NCBI GenBank assembly: GCA_030562195.1
Contig: CM060201.1
Location: forward strand, 29,990,067-30,054,066
Source of the DNA: Nipponacmea schrenckii
Taxonomy: Eukaryota; Mollusca; Gastropoda; Lottiidae
Reading direction: 5' to 3'
Length of the DNA: 64,000 nt
A program made the translations under genes and the position numbers. The notes beneath the pieces are model-generated. The model searched no databases. It was not told where the DNA came from and was given only the letters and a program-made list of their open reading frames with translations. Positions 41,322-55,600 of the stretch are shown here, piece by piece. Each line of letters begins with the position of its first letter. Position 1 is the first letter of the stretch.

Positions 41322-44300
41322 GGAAGCTCGCTAGCCCAAACGGAAAAAGATAGACTATTTCTGTTTTCACCAATGGTTTTTATATGGGCTGGAATCAAAA
41401 ATGAATATCTAACATGAAATTTTCGCTAAACCGAAAGTGGCTAATTGCATAATATGCAAATAAGATTTCAAGCTAGCTCGGGCCCTAATAGTCGCATCGG
41501 TCTGAAATTTACAGGATATAGATAGATAGGCAGCGCAATTAAAACTACATCATCAAAATTTTTTGATCACTTCCGGTTTTGGCGTGGGGACTTCCGGTTT
41601 TTTCGTCTCATGTCGGGCGACCCTGCTTCCGATGTAATTCAAGATTCTAAACAAAATCAGTATATTTAAGCTATACTAAATGATTTTAATCCCCTGAGAT
41701 GAAGAAAAATTAAATTGAATGTTGCGCATGCGCAGTTTTCAAAAATGGCAAATTTTCTTAAAAATTTAATAAGTCCGCCAATTATTAACCGATTTTTATG
41801 ATTTTGGTGTCTATCGAAACCTTGATACTTTATCTAAAAAATGTTGGGAACAGAATTTTGATTTTCGAATTTGAATTTTTTTTTATGCCCGTTCGAATTT
41901 TTCGAAAATTTAAAACTCTATATCTCGTGACCTTGACCTTAAATGACCTTGACATTTGAGATGTAGAATGTCATTGACCTCAGCTGTCTATAGATGTGCT
42001 GATATTGCATGACAAATATTAACTTCCGGTTATATAGCCCACCGAAATCTGACTATTTTGCAATTTTCGACGGTTATGTTACACTTTCGGGCTCTAATGT
42101 TCGGATCGATCTGAAATTTACAGGATATAGATAGATACGCAACACAATTAAAAATATATCATCGAAATTTTTTGATCACTTCCGGTTTGGGCGTGGGGAC
42201 TTCCGTTTTTTTTTATCTCATTTCAGGCGACCCTACATCCCGTGTAATTCAAGAATGTAAGCAAAAACAGTACATTAGCTATACAAAATAATTTGCATCC
42301 CTTGAAAAGAAAAAATTCCAATTGCTAATAAAATTTATTTATTTTTTTGTAAAATTTTTGCATACAAATTCAAAAAATATCTCTTTATAAAGCTGTGAAT
42401 TAGCAAATTATCACATAGCTTGAATTTTCTCTCTATGTTAATTACAACCAAAGTTACAAAATAATGTTGAAATTTGAATATAGAGAGTTTAAATTTCATG
42501 ACAAATTGTCATCTTACTACCTACTTAAATTTTGGTTTGGAATTTATGTAAATATCCTACCGAAATCTTAGACATGTACAAAAATCTAATAAGGAACTGA
42601 TAGTAGAAACTTATAGTAGAAAAAATTGCCTATATAGCGGAAAGTTTACGCTTACAATTGTAGGCTGAAAAGTACCGGAATTGAAAGCTAGCAGGTTAGA
42701 AGTTTCAAAATGTTCGAAATCCATGGGATAACGCACAGTTGCCACGCTCGGAGCTGTTCACAGTTTTAATATTTCCTTATTTTTTTGACAGTTGCAAAAT
42801 GGCCTATTATTCTTCTGTAGTCTGTATTTTATAATATTATTATGAATAATATTTATATATATAAAACAGAACACAATACCAGTCTTTAATGTCTTGGTGC
42901 ATAACTCTTTAAAGGGATGGTTCTTCCTATTTTTTAGGGAATTATTTGGACAGTAATACTAAGACACGCTATTCCTTTAACTAGGCCTATATCTTAAACT
43001 AGAAATGTCACTCTCTGCTGCTATGGCAGAGTCTCTAGAAGAACTTTCAAATGAGATAATTCTAGTCACACATGGACTAGGAAGCTCAATTTCAGTAAGC
43101 TAAAGTCTGAGACTATGGTACAATTAGTCATATGGCAGACCTGCCCCTTTTTCTTATCTAAATTTGTTTACTTGTTTTCATTTTTTTTTTTTTCAAACTT
43201 GTTAATAATTGATAGTTTCAATAATGCATGTCTTTTCTTGTAAGACTTTTAATACTTCCTTGGTTTTATAAGTTTATAAGGGCTTGTTATAGGCTATGTA
43301 TTAGATACCAGAACACAATTTTATGGTATACTATTCCTGTGTTTTATTATACATAACATTTCAACAATTTACATTGTTGTCATCAAGTCAAAATGAACAA
43401 TGAGGAAGGTAAGGTTTACATTTACTAATCATACTTCTCAGAAAGATTTTTTTTTAAATAATAACTAATCAGTAATAGTTTTCACAGCTAGACTCTGCCA
43501 TTTGTAGAAGACATAATAAACAAAGAAAGTTAAATTTTGAAAGGATTATGTGTAGTGTTGAAATGATCAAGCACTTAACGAATTTTGTAAAGGATTTTTT
43601 GGGGTTACCTGATCTAAACAGGAACACTCATAGCATCAATTTGCTCCATTCAACAAAATGCGATGAAATTCTGTCAGAAGAGCAGATTTTTTGCGATATA
43701 TATAAATTGTCTATTTTCATCTCTTGATATTTATGAAATGTTACAAAATGTTTTAAAATGAGCTTTTCAACTGTGTCTGCATTAATAGGTTTTGGTTAAC
43801 CACAAGATTTAAATTCATATATGCATAATCTTTCATGTGCTATATAGCTATCAGAAGCTTGTCTTTTCAGCAAGTTCTTTACTAACACAGCTATTCGACA
43901 TGATAAAAATAGCTATACATTTTGCAACTGCCAAAGACAGAACTGCTCCTTAAAATTTGAATTTGCTATCCAATTTCTAAACTTCTGGACTTGGTCATTC
44001 ATTCATATTATGTATCCATTGCAATTGATTTGCATTATGAATTATTTTATCTGATATACTTTCAAATTGTAAGCTCCATAGGGTCATATATGTTGTTTTA
44101 AAAAAAATACCTAGCAGAAGATTTGGGGAATATTTGGAAATTGATTGTTGTTAGATATGATGGTCAAACAAAATTAATATTGGTCATGCAGGTTTGATTA
44201 AGAACAAAAACAAGAGCAGTTGTTTTAGCTTTGAGGTAGTCTATGGAGACAATTGTAATAAAAATTTATATGGGCCATTTACCAGTGTATATGTTGTGTA

Positions 44301-45190
44301 ATATACCAATGTATATGTTGTGTAATATACCAGTGTATATGTTGTGTAATATACCAGTGTATATTTTGTGTAATATACCAGTGTATATTTTGTGTAATAT
44401 ACCAGTGTATATGTTGTGTAATATACCAGTGTATATGTTGTGTAATATACCAGTGTATATGTTGTGTAATATACCAGTGTATATTTTGTGTAATATACCA
44501 GTGTATATTTTGTGTAATATACCAATGTATATGTTGTGTAATATACCAGTGTATATGTTGTGTAATATACCAATGTATATGTTGTGTAATATACCAGTGT
44601 ATATACCAGTGTATATTTTGTGTAATATACCAGTGTATATGTTGTGTAATATACCAGTGTATATGTTGTGTAATATACCAGTGTTTATGTCATGTAATAT
44701 TCCAGTTTATATATTGTGTAAAATACCAACTGTGTATATGTTGTGTAATATACCAACTGTGTATATTTTGTGTAATATACCAACTGTGTATATTTTGTGT
44801 AATATACCATCTGTGTATATGTCGTGTAATATACCAACTGTGTATATCTTGTGTAATATACCATCTGTGTATATGTAATATACCATCTGTGTATATCTTG
44901 TGTAATACACCTACTGTGTATATCTTGTGTAATATACCGTACCAACTGTGTAAATCTTTTGTAATATACCAGTGTATATGTTGTGTAATAACTACTTCAA
45001 CAACCCATATATGGTATGATGTTACTTGTGGATGCACACTCATCTACTAGTTTTCATGTTTATGTTATATCAATATAAGTCATATTTGTGATATTTTATT
45101 GTAGGATCACGAAAACAGCCTGCATGGCAACCCCCGCAAGGCACACCTGAGATCAAGCTCAAGTTATATAACAGTTTAACTAGGCAGAAG
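37693..45190 (+). CDS. CARS1: Cytosolic cysteinyl-tRNA synthetase, first two coding exons
   Basis: Exon 1 (37693-37708) encodes MSVRK plus one base, donor GTAAGA. Exon 2 (45105-45190) encodes GSRKQPAWQPPQGTPEIK then LKLYNSLTRQK, leaving in phase 0. The W.PP.GT...LYNSLTR motif is the N-terminal edge of animal cytosolic CARS, just before the catalytic Rossmann fold with its zinc site and HIGH-type signature. The enzyme attaches cysteine to tRNA(Cys). No exon with the expected CGPTVYD motif was found up to 64000. So either intron 2 exceeds 18.8 kb or the assembly is discontinuous. Intron 1 (7.4 kb) is filled with repeats. Confidence 0.85.
38045..38160. repeat. Dispersed repeat G, copy 1
   Basis: AAACTAGAAATTG, TCTCTGCTGCTATATATGG, CAGAGTCTC and GATAATTCTGGACACA. 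The related copy at 43000-43110 shares order and orientation. The CTCTGC...GCAGAG part can pair with itself. Confidence 0.6.
39115..39745. mobile_element. Tandem-core element C, copy 3
   Basis: Three or four diverged core units (GTGATCATTTATATTGATGA, TTGACTTAGT, TTTGTTTGTGGACATTGTGA). It ends GGCATATCTTGGTAGGCAAC, as in the other copies. CARS1 intron 1. Confidence 0.6.
40441..41076. mobile_element. TTAA-flanked MITE, copy 3 (636 bp)
   Basis: TTAA at 40437-40440 and 41077-41080, with 17-bp perfect inverted ends AGGGATAATAGCTGTTA. The longest of the three copies. Contains ATCCATCAGTGGACTTACCT. No transposase frame. Confidence 0.85.
41263..41320. repeat. 58-base homopolymer T run
   Basis: Uninterrupted T58 on the plus strand. 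It could be the poly(A) tail of a minus-strand retrocopy that starts to its right, or a slippage-expanded run. The lysine-rich frames it creates are artefacts. Confidence 0.9.
41479..42320. repeat. Direct repeat, ~230-bp blocks 609 bp apart, with TTCCGG motifs
   Basis: CTGAAATTTACAGGATATAG, TTTTTTGATCACTTCCGGTT and GCGTGGGGACTTCCG occur at 41479-41705 and again at 42088-42315. The intervening unit also has a CTTCCGG and CCTTGACCTTAAATGACCTT repeats. The pattern suggests two units of a longer satellite or transposon array. CARS1 intron 1. Confidence 0.75.
43000..43110. repeat. Dispersed repeat G, copy 2
   Basis: AAACTAGAAATGTCACTCTC, TGCTGCTATGGCAGAGTCT and GATAATTCTAGTCACACATG; partner of 38045-38160. 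Confidence 0.6.
44275..44995. repeat. 24-bp minisatellite (~29 units) in CARS1 intron 1
   Basis: Unit TATGTTGTGTAATATACCAG plus TGTA. A TTTTG/GTTGT variant alternates in blocks of two or three, suggesting higher-order structure. From about 44710 the unit grows to 25-26 bp (ACCAACTGTGTATAT). A length divisible by three keeps long frames open on both strands; these are not genes. Confidence 0.95.
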
Positions 45191-48100
45191 GTAGGTTTTT
45201 TTATTCACAAACACTTGCGTTAGTACTTATTAGTATCTCTTATAACATCTATTACCATTCTTACTGAGTACACTATTTCATGTTCGTGTTTCAAGAAATA
45301 GAACTCTAAAGATGTCAAGGCTAGATTTTCCCTCAAATATGTATGTAGTGTAATGAGGGCACTACAAGATAACATGGTGCTATATAGCCCATTTTTTATG
45401 CCCTTTAAAACATTTAATTTACCGGACTATATATGAATAAAATTTTGATTTTCCATCAGTGGTTCTGTTAATGAAAGGAAAACACGGACCAAATTACCAT
45501 AGCATTCCAAGAAATATTGCAATCATTCATGTATCAGGGAAATTTTAACAGACACCTTAATGAAATAGTGAACTTGTCCAAAAAACTGTGCTAACAGTGA
45601 CTTCAAAACACATACAACATCTTTACAACCTCTTTAAATTTATAAATGTTCACATCACTTTACCCTCAAAAGTGCTAAATAGGTTAGGAAAAAATAGATT
45701 GAACACAGCAAACATGTAGCGGCTAAAAATTGTATCATAAAAAGGTTTATTGCCTATTGAACATGTAGAAGCCTGTCATTGCATATGTATACTTTCACAC
45801 AGTAAACAAGGAAAAATTAAGCATATGAATAAGAATTCCCATATATTTATCAATTTCAGTTTATTTTTTGTATGTAAACATTGTACAAGACAAACAAATG
45901 TGAGTGATAACTGTACACTTTACATAATGATATATTTACATCTGTACAGAATATATAATGATAAAACAAAGCAAAGGACACAGGGGACTTGAATACAGAC
46001 ATATTAGAGCCTGAAAGAATTTGCATGCAATTGATATATATTTTTTTACTTGAAAAACACATTCAAGTTAATGTGTAAATTTAAAAAGTACAAAGCCTCC
46101 AAATATTTTATAACCTTAAATTTTATCTTGCTTTAAGACAAAATTTGCCATAATGTGTCGAAATTCAAGTCTCACAGAAAATACATTGAATGGAAAAAAA
46201 AACAAACGTATTATATAGTCATCAATATTTACAATTTTATATTGTTTAACAATAAAAACAATCAACATATATTCGGCACATTATTAAAAAAAATTGAAAG
46301 CATAATGCAAGGACTGTTGATTTGGCCCTATATGCCGGTTATGACTGGCGATCATGCCAAATTGACTGGTTGCAAATAGGCTCCTCCAGACATCAAGTAT
46401 AGAAAGTTTCTACTATATAGATGGACTATACCATTACTAAAGTTTAGATTATTTGTTTATCCAAATCCTGACCAAACACACCCACCACCTTGACATGAAG
46501 GGACCATTTAGTTTTTGGATTGTTTAGAAACCTTAGTTTCTGATCTATAATATGAAGGATGACATAAAAAATGTGCACTATTCACATTAATATTTAGCTA
46601 TTGGGATTAAATTATTCAATTGGAATGGGTGAATTTAAAAATAGTTTTACAGCCTTAAATGTGCTTGTTGTCATAGCAACGACTTTCTGTATTAGTAAAT
46701 CTCTGATGAATATGAGATTATAACAAAGAATGATTGCATGCAAGAAACCTGATTGGATAATGATTTCAAAGACGTGGACCAATCAGACTCTCTTAATCAT
46801 TTTTTTATGAATACCAAAAATATGATACCTACTAGATTTAATCTTAGAATTTTTAACCAATAAAGATTTTTAACAGTTACAAGGATAACAAATTAGGCTC
46901 ACAGTAAAGGATCCTTTCTACCAGCTGGTCCTTAAACAAACCTTTTGGCATTGTTCTTTCTGGGATTATCTGTACCCATTTACAGCTGGGTGGACTGGAA
47001 TTATGAGTGAAAATGACTTATTTAAAGTCATTGGACTTTCATGCGTCGATTGAGATCAGAACCGTCAGAGGTACCCAAGCCAACACCTAACAGACTATGT
47101 TATAGAATATTTCCATTACCCTTTGTAAATTTCACATAAATTTACATCCATGACCATTCAAACTTACTTCTTATTCACATTTATTATAAAAATAATTGGG
47201 ATATAAGCATCTATATTATAAGAAAGGTGGTGAATATAAGCATGTGTTATTTACAAGTATAATACAATGAATAAATAATGATTATATAAAAAATGGATAA
47301 CAAAATGTCAACAGTTGAAGAAAACAGCTTTGCTTTTACGCAGTCTATAGCATTGACAAACTGAATTTCTAATGCTTTCCAGCCTAAGTATTTGTTAATG
47401 CCTTCTTACAGTTCTTTTTTGACCATTCCGTGTATATGAATATCTATCAAGATTAAACCTCTTAATAAGTGAAAGAAAATGGACAAATGCCATGGAATTT
47501 ATTTCAAATATCATATAAACTTGTCATTTTGTAATTTTGCCTGTGTAAATATAAATGTAAGGGTAATAAAAGGTGGAGTTGACTATCCCCAAGAATGAGA
47601 ATTTCTCAGAAAAAATTCTGTGATCAATAAAACAGATGAATAATGGATTATGTATGGTATATCAACATCAAAACAATAGCACTAGTTTTCAGAAGATGGA
47701 GCCATTTACAAGCATTCTAACAAAACACGTGAATTACACTCAAATAATGAAAAATCTTGCATACTTTAATAGAAGTAAAAGGCAAATTGTGTCTTTTTTT
47801 CTCACTCCCTGGTATGAGAACTCTCTGTTAGAAATAAAAAATGATATGTATTTCAACTGAGTATTTCAAATTTTTGACCTAATCCCATACAATTCATTTT
47901 CAGATTGTGTCTGCTGATTCTTTGTTTCAGCAGGCAACTTTGAACCAAGGCTTTATTTTTGCAAAAGTTTTTATGCTGTTTTTCTGAGACTTGATAATCT
48001 GCCTTAAGTAGCTTTTTTTATCTCCATTTGGACAAAACTAAACCCGATTAGTTAAGATTTTGCTAGAATTTTTGGTTCTGGGTCTATAAAAAATGATAAC

Positions 48101-49671
48101 CTCTAAATTTGTAATTTATGTTGGTTATTACCAACAGTTGATGCGAATCCAATGATGAATAATATGTCATCTAATTTAAAATTTTGTTTTGTTTCAAACA
48201 GAAGGGGATTCAATTAGATTAATTAAGTTCACTATTATCTTCTGGCTAGGGAGTGAAACATGTGGATTGATACAAAATACTTACATTCATAAAGTCAAGT
48301 TGCACTTGTTGTGTAGTCATATCTTTCAAGTTCACTGACTTAATGAATTGGGAGTAAGTTGTATCAGAAACTTATATTTATGTCCAAAATATAACCAATA
48401 TATTAATATGTGCAGTCAGTAGTTTTTGGTTCCTGATTAAAGCTTGCAAGGTGTAATATAATAATAATAATAATAATATAAGGCATGTAAAAAATTTAAC
48501 AAAGTATCACATTTCATATTCAAATACTTCACAAAACTAGATGGCCATAGCTACTTTTGGGGAGTTCTCTGCCCCAAAGAGTAATTGTGTGCTTCAAAAA
48601 CATTCACTTGCAGCAAAATTTAAAATTCACCCTTAAAAACCTTACCTAAATGCAAGCAAATTAATAAGCAAGTTTCTAAAAGAAAACCTCAAGCTTGCGA
48701 GTCTGAGAATAGGCAAAACCTTTATTGAAATGATGTTTGCTTAAAGACCATGGTACACCATTTTTGCCTCTTGAAACACACAGAGATTTATTTTAAAATG
48801 ATAAGAATAATTCTGGACACACATGAATTTTAAAGCTGTAAACACTATTACTGATAAGCTTATCTAAAAAATTCCGATTTTACGATTGGTCAAATGAATG
48901 ATGAATCTGGCCCTTTAAAGTATGTTAGGACCATCTAGTTTTGTTTTGAAGACACTCCATATTCTGAGGAAGGAGTCAGACATGAATAAAGAGACATAGC
49001 TGTAGTAAGTCAAATTCTGAGATCCAAAGATCTTATGAAGCCAAAAAGAATTAGCAATTTAAACTTCATCACTTTTTTTGAAAATTGCTCAGTAAAAGCT
49101 CTTTATATATTTCTTTTCAAGTTAAGTTTGTAAATTATGATGTTAGATTTGGAGCTATGGTTGTCAAATTTGACTTAAATATATATTGCTGTCAAAAGCA
49201 ATTTTTTGGTGTTTATGACCCTTTAAAAATTGTCTCTAAGGCAGATGTAAGGAATGAACATTCACTTTTCACATGTCATGATTCACATGTCTTTTTTTTG
49301 GAAAGGTTATATAGGGTTCACCTGTAACATGTTCATTAGACTTTCAACAAGATGGTCATGGACCATGGACTAGGACGCAGTGTATATTTCTCACCCATTT
49401 CACTTGACAAGTAATGAACAAGTCCATTCCTCAAATCACAAGTGAAAAAAATGAAGTGAACCAATTGAAATTATGAAGTGAATGCTTATGTAAGCAGTCC
49501 ATTAAAACACATTGTTAATTCTTGGAGGATCAATGACACATGAAAAGTGAATTGTTCATTCCTAAGTAACGTCTGCTTATACTCCTTTCTTAGAACAACA
49601 AGCCTTTTAAAAACTTATTTACAAGATTTTAATCATAATTAAATACTTATAACCGTCAGAAGACTTGAAAA
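45191..49671. other. Noncoding stretch between CARS1 exon 2 and the unassigned gene
   Basis: AT-rich single-copy DNA, presumably CARS1 intron 2 and the 3' UTR/downstream flank of the minus-strand gene. Apart from an (AAT)n microsatellite near 48460 and the SINE-B at 46905, I see nothing in it. Confidence 0.5.
46905..47095 (-). mobile_element. SINE family B, inverted copy
   Basis: Minus-strand match to 3880-4140: GGATCCTTTCTACCAGCTGG, CTGTACCCATTTACAGCTGG and TGGACTTTCATGCGTCGATT. About 25% diverged from the first copy. Confidence 0.75.
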
Positions 49672-52600
49672 CTATAAAACACAGTTAGAAAGCATTGAAA
49701 ATAAGGACACTAGCGTTGATAAAACCGAGGTACTGAACACTAAACACACTATACAGTTTATTAGTAGAATACCGGACACACACGGTACCGAACTATGTGC
49801 CGTGTTTAAACTGTCCCGGATAATTTTGTCCACAATAATATTACGGTCTATTTTTCTCACTGTCGTGGTTCTCATTCGAGGAGTGGTTTTATACTCCGTG
49901 TCTCTCATAGGCACAGTTGCTACTGGGCATAGCATTGTATCTGGATCACGCAACCAGAAATGCATTCCAAATACTTGGAAATGTTTGTTGTACATACATG
50001 CTGGTAGTTTTGTAGTGTCAAATACAAACTGAAAAATAAAAATACAGGTTCTTATTGCTTTTGTTTCTCTTTTTTTCCCAGGTTTTTGATTTTATCTCAG
50101 AAAAATGTGCTACCTTCAGAATTTTCCATATTTGTTATTCATTCTAATTGAAGAGGCTGACTTTAAAAAATTGGTAATTCAGATAATGAACGACAGAAAG
50201 CTTGGATTTTATACATGCATAGGTGACATAGCTAAATGAGCATTTTAACCTTACAACTTTAAAATGTTTGCTTGAAAATCACATTCTTGTGTGCCGATTC
50301 ATAAGTTGACTTGAAAATACTAGCAGTTTCCTGAACTCCCACAAAATTTAGTTTTTGTGGTCTGAGCTCTTTTATTGGAGTTCCCTCCCTTGAATAGGAA
50401 ATAAAGGGTTCTTGGTTTTCAACTGTCATTCAATAAACAGTATCAATCACTGTTAACAAAGTTCTAACTGAACATTGACTTAACCACTTCAGTCAATGGA
50501 ATTGTGAGAAATTTGAAGGAAATTTTGACACAAAACATTTTATTCCAGGATAATTTTGTATTGAACAAAAAAGGTAACTTTATCCCTTTTTACCAAATAT
50601 TCTATAATAAGGGTTTGTCGTAAGTGATCATACAATAAGTTTTATTTGCACATGAAAATAAAGGTTTGAATCCCTTTTTTTCTCATCTTGATATGGCTAA
50701 TGACAATTTTATGATCATACAGTATAATTTCTCTTTTGATTTCTCTTTCAAAAATCTCTATTCAATCCCTCAATTATGAACAAAGCTTTAGCACAGTATC
50801 ACTGACCGAAAGAAAAAGGACAGACAAATCTAAATTCTGCTTATTTATATTTAATTTCTAAATCTTATTTTCTAAATCTTAAATAAGATAGAATGAAGTA
50901 ATATAATTGGATAATAAAATTTGAAATTGAGTGATTGACCAATCAGATGACTGGAACATTAAAATCATTGTATCGTTAGTTATCATATGAATAAGCCCCA
51001 GATAGAAATATAAAAAAACTTACAGGATAATACTGATGGGATAGTCTGAACCATGACAACTCATTTTCCATATAAGGAGATGGTGCACCTTGGAATGACC
51101 ATCCAAAAGATCCCAACTGACCTTCCGAGTTATACATTAAAAATACCGGATACAGATCTTCACATTTCATATGAGGTGTTAAATTCTTAAAATAATGTAA
51201 ACCTACAAATAAACCAAAATCATGATATTCTTTGAATTTCCTTAAAAAAACAAGCTTATAACAAGTGATTTGATTGGTTGAGATTTCCTTCAAAGATTTT
51301 AAGGCCAATATTGATTGGACAATATATAGTTATGAAAACATAATTTCCCGGACTTGTATTACCAGTATGAAATCTGGGACTGCATCGGAAATATCATTTA
51401 TTGACGTTTAGGAAATTAGCAAAATTAATCTTGAAAAATCCTATCATATTGGACTTCTTTACCAAAAATAATGTCTCTGAAATACGCTGAGACAAAGCTA
51501 AATATGACAAGTGGGCCATAGAATTACCACAAAAAAATGGAGTTGGCATAATTACTTACCCATCTTTGGATTACAAGTATGTGGTACCCAGTCTGGAGAT
51601 AGGTGTTTAGATTCTAAAGGAATCTCTATATACTGTTGTTCTACATTATAGCCTGTTTGTATAAACAATCCTTTATCAGGTCGAATATTGGCATAATAGG
51701 GTGTACATATCAATCTGGGATGCTTGAAATATGCTGCAAGAAAAATAAAACAAATTCTGATATAATATTTCTTACATGGCTTTTCTTCATGTCTTTAAAT
51801 GGATTGATGCTGAATTGGAATTCATATTTTTGTGGAAAATTAGTTGCTAAATGCTGAAAAGCTAAATAATGTTGTCTTTCTTGTCCCCCTAACTGGTGTG
51901 AAATTTTTTAAAAAAAATAGGCAACTTAGAAAAGAGGATTTCATGCTGTTAAACTATTGGTATAGTTTTTTCAGGAAACGAGTTTCTTTAGCTTAGATGT
52001 TTTGATAATTTCAAATATATTTGTGCAGATTTGAGTTCCATTGTAGTAGAGACTATTTATATATGTGCATATGTCTACAATATGTGTTTATAAAACAAAA
52101 TAAATCTAATCAAAACATTCCATTTACTATATTTACACGCTACTAAAAAATGTAGCAGAAGTCATTATAGAAAATAGAGGAAAAGGAAAATTATTTCTTT
52201 TCTTTGAGGCCAATTTCAATTCTTTTTGATGAAACAAAACAATAGTGTGGTTTCTTCTCACTAAATACCAGAAACATTGGTTTTCGACGCAGATAAAAGA
52301 CAGAGATATGTGCAGATTGAGCGAGACTAAATGCCGATAAATTCTCCACACCTGCTTTTTATTTAGTCTCTAAGCAGAAAATGTTGTCTTTTCTTGCTAC
52401 TTGTTGGGCCCTGGGGTCAGCAGGAGGCAAGAAAGTAACCTTTGCCTCTTTCTCACCAGATGTAACTGTTTAATGTTAATAGATGTGCTGGGCAAGTTTG
52501 TTATGATTCTGCCTGGAGGGCCAGTCCCGGTGAAGATCATGTCTCCTATTATACTCTCCAACTCTCTTATAATACTCTCCAACACTCCATATTTATTTCT

Positions 52601-55600
52601 TATTAATTCGTTAATTGAATTTTAGAAAGTGAATAGCATACAGATTATGTTGTTAAATGCAGAATATTTTGATTAAACAACCCATAACATGTGTCAAATT
52701 CTGAGATTTGGAATGTTTTTCTTAGACTAATTGAGAATATTGAGAGAGAAAAGAATCATATTGAAATAATTAATCTGTTAGAAATTGAATATTTAACCCT
52801 TTTCATGCCAATTAACTTTGAGAAATATCATATGAAGTCATTCTATTATGCGTCATTTGGATTCAGGAATATCATAATTCAATTTGCTTTTTCTTATTTG
52901 TACATGTGAATTATTATGTTATATGTATCATTTATGTTTAATATTCCGGTTTTCTCCATTGAAATCATTTGTTAATATTTTCAGTGGAAATTTTGCTGCA
53001 TTTGAAGTTTCAGAAAAATGTTTCCTCTTTCAAATTAAATTGCGATATTGAACTAATTGACACAAAATCACAGCAAACACAATTATGCAATTACGATACT
53101 TAACAAAATTGGTTTAATGAAATTTCCTAGCTTTTCAGAAAAAAAGATAATTGGAAGAGTTTTAATCAGAAAATTAGTGTAGGAAAGAATCAGCATTCTA
53201 TTTGTTGATGGCAGAGATTTAGGCTTTGTATAAAGAAGAATTAACTAAGTGATTGATATCGTTAACACACAAATTAACTGAAATGAATTGAATAAACCTG
53301 CTACTAAATGAATTGTTTGCCTCTACTGATCATGCATGTCCAAGTCAGGACCGAGATCTAATTGTCACAGATTGCCTTGTGGCTTACGAAGAAAAACCAT
53401 CCCCTCTCTTCATCTTCTTTGTTATCTTAATAAGATCAAATTGGTTGCAAAATTGACCAGAAGCAAGCTCAGTCCAGATGCCGTCTGCCATTTTGAAAAG
53501 TGGAGATGTTAGTCTCGGTGTAATCCTAGAGATTAAGCTGTCATTTGATTGGCTATTATTCTTTGTTTAGTTATGATTTATAGTATTATGTGAGTTAACT
53601 AGTATTGAAACTAGTAATATTAATTATATTTCAACTAAATTGAATTGTATCTTGATGGAGAGTTCCATGAATACTAATGAAGACTTAAGAGTATTTGAAA
53701 TGTTTACAGTACACTTTATGTTCAATAATAATCTAGTTTGAAGTAGTTACCTTTGTTGGTTCTGTGAAAAGAATAATGGTCAATAAAAGAATAATAAAAA
53801 GTGCTTCCATTTAATTTATGGTGCAATATTGAATTAACATTTGTTAGTAAGTTTTTGTACAATAAATTGCTTTGTCCTTATCTTTCTAACTATAAAGATT
53901 ACTTGATATTTTTTTTATTTTTTTTTATTTTTTTTGCTCTTATGGTAACAAATTGAATATAAAATCAACCTTATAAGGATCTTTGTTAAGAATTTTTTGC
54001 CTATGGAAATAAAAAAATTTTTGGCAACCAAACTGAATTATATATACCTACTTTCCATTATTAAAGTTACTAATATTGAATTTGAAAAATATGTCTGAAT
54101 ATTTTGCATATTTCTGTTTCTTATTGCATTCTATTTACCAATGTTTTTGTTGTTCATTTGCTAAAAGCTTTGTGTCAAGGTCTCCTTACACTGCTAAGAG
54201 CACTAAGAAAAGTAATATTATAGTTACAATTCACTTGACCCAAATTGTCCAAGGCAATTGAATTGTCTGTGCTGTCTAAGGGAATTGGTTGGAAAACCTC
54301 CTCTAAAGCTCTATTTTAGATTTATAGCCACAACTAATGATAGACTACTGGACGATCACAATAGATTGTGTGATTACATGATGTAAGCTATTAGACTTCG
54401 ATATCCAGTATTAATCAATGTTCTTACGTAAAGACATGACTTGATAGAATGCATTAAATACTTCGTTATAATTAGAGTCTAAATAAAGAAAATCCTAAGT
54501 CTGAGTAATCAAGTCTACCTGAATATTGTCAGATTACCTGAGACTGTGGAATCAGACTTGTTATACGTGACGATACGCTGGAAATCGGCCTAGAATTTCA
54601 ATTAGATATTTCTATGCTTTCAAGTTGGATTGTCCTTTGAAATAACTTTTATTACCAACTGTTTTACACCAAGCAAAATCTTGCAACCTGGAGGGGAAAA
54701 GTGTTAATGGCAGTTCTGGTAGAAAAGTTGTTGATTACAAAAATTATCCATTATCAGAAAAGAAAGGATGAATTTTGTACAATGTTCTGAGAACCGTTCC
54801 AACTCAGGCCCATTTTCAGGAGGTGGTCTCAAAAAGGGTTTCAGATTGAACTTGATAATGGATACTGTTCTCTGAAGAAGAGTTCCACAGCATGCCAATC
54901 ACAGTTTCCATTTAAGAACCAGTCTGAAACCAATTTTTTCTTGCAGGCTATTCTGGTTCAAGAACGGTATGAATAATCACAGCCTAATGTGTCTTTATCT
55001 CATGAATTCAAGTATTACTTTAAAAGGAATCCAACTTGAAATTTAAGAAAATTTGAAATGAATGAAATTACTGGTGTAATTAGAATATTTTGATGTGTTG
55101 GAAACATGACCAGTCATAATTATTACAGCTTTACAATGGCTTTACACAATTAATTAAAACTACTTATAGGATTTCACTGTTCAACACCAAATTAATCATT
55201 TTACCACCTTAAACTGTCATTTTTCATTTGAAATTCATTTACAACTCTTTATTGACTTTCTTTAACTTCAGACCTCTTGTAAGGTTTATATTTATTAGTT
55301 AAACTTATCTTGTCATTTTCTGAATAAGTGAATTATCAAAGGCCTTACTCCAACTGAGAATGAATAGTAGTAGGCTAATGTCCTGGTAAAGTTTCCCTCA
55401 TTGCAAAGTTGTGGACTGTCATGATTAGCTTAATTTAAAGCAGAAAATATATTAATGACCACATTACAGATATTTTAGTCATTAGAAAAGTGAGAAAGGA
55501 AATCCAAATTATATTGTTGCAATAACAACATACATGTATGTATGTATGTTGTATTATACCTTTGTAGCTATGGTTACTCAGTGAGTTACATGCTTGCTCA

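Noticed and set aside
41188..41398. Lysine-rich frames on the minus strand
   Set aside because: Translation of a T58 homopolymer.
44241..44878. Long open frames (211 aa plus, 110 aa minus) across the CARS1 intron
   Set aside because: They are by-products of a 24-bp tandem repeat whose unit length is divisible by three and lacks stops; no conserved protein character, open on both strands.
49802..50032. 76-aa plus-strand frame
   Set aside because: Shadow of the last exon of the minus-strand unassigned gene, whose splice phases and composition are coherent.
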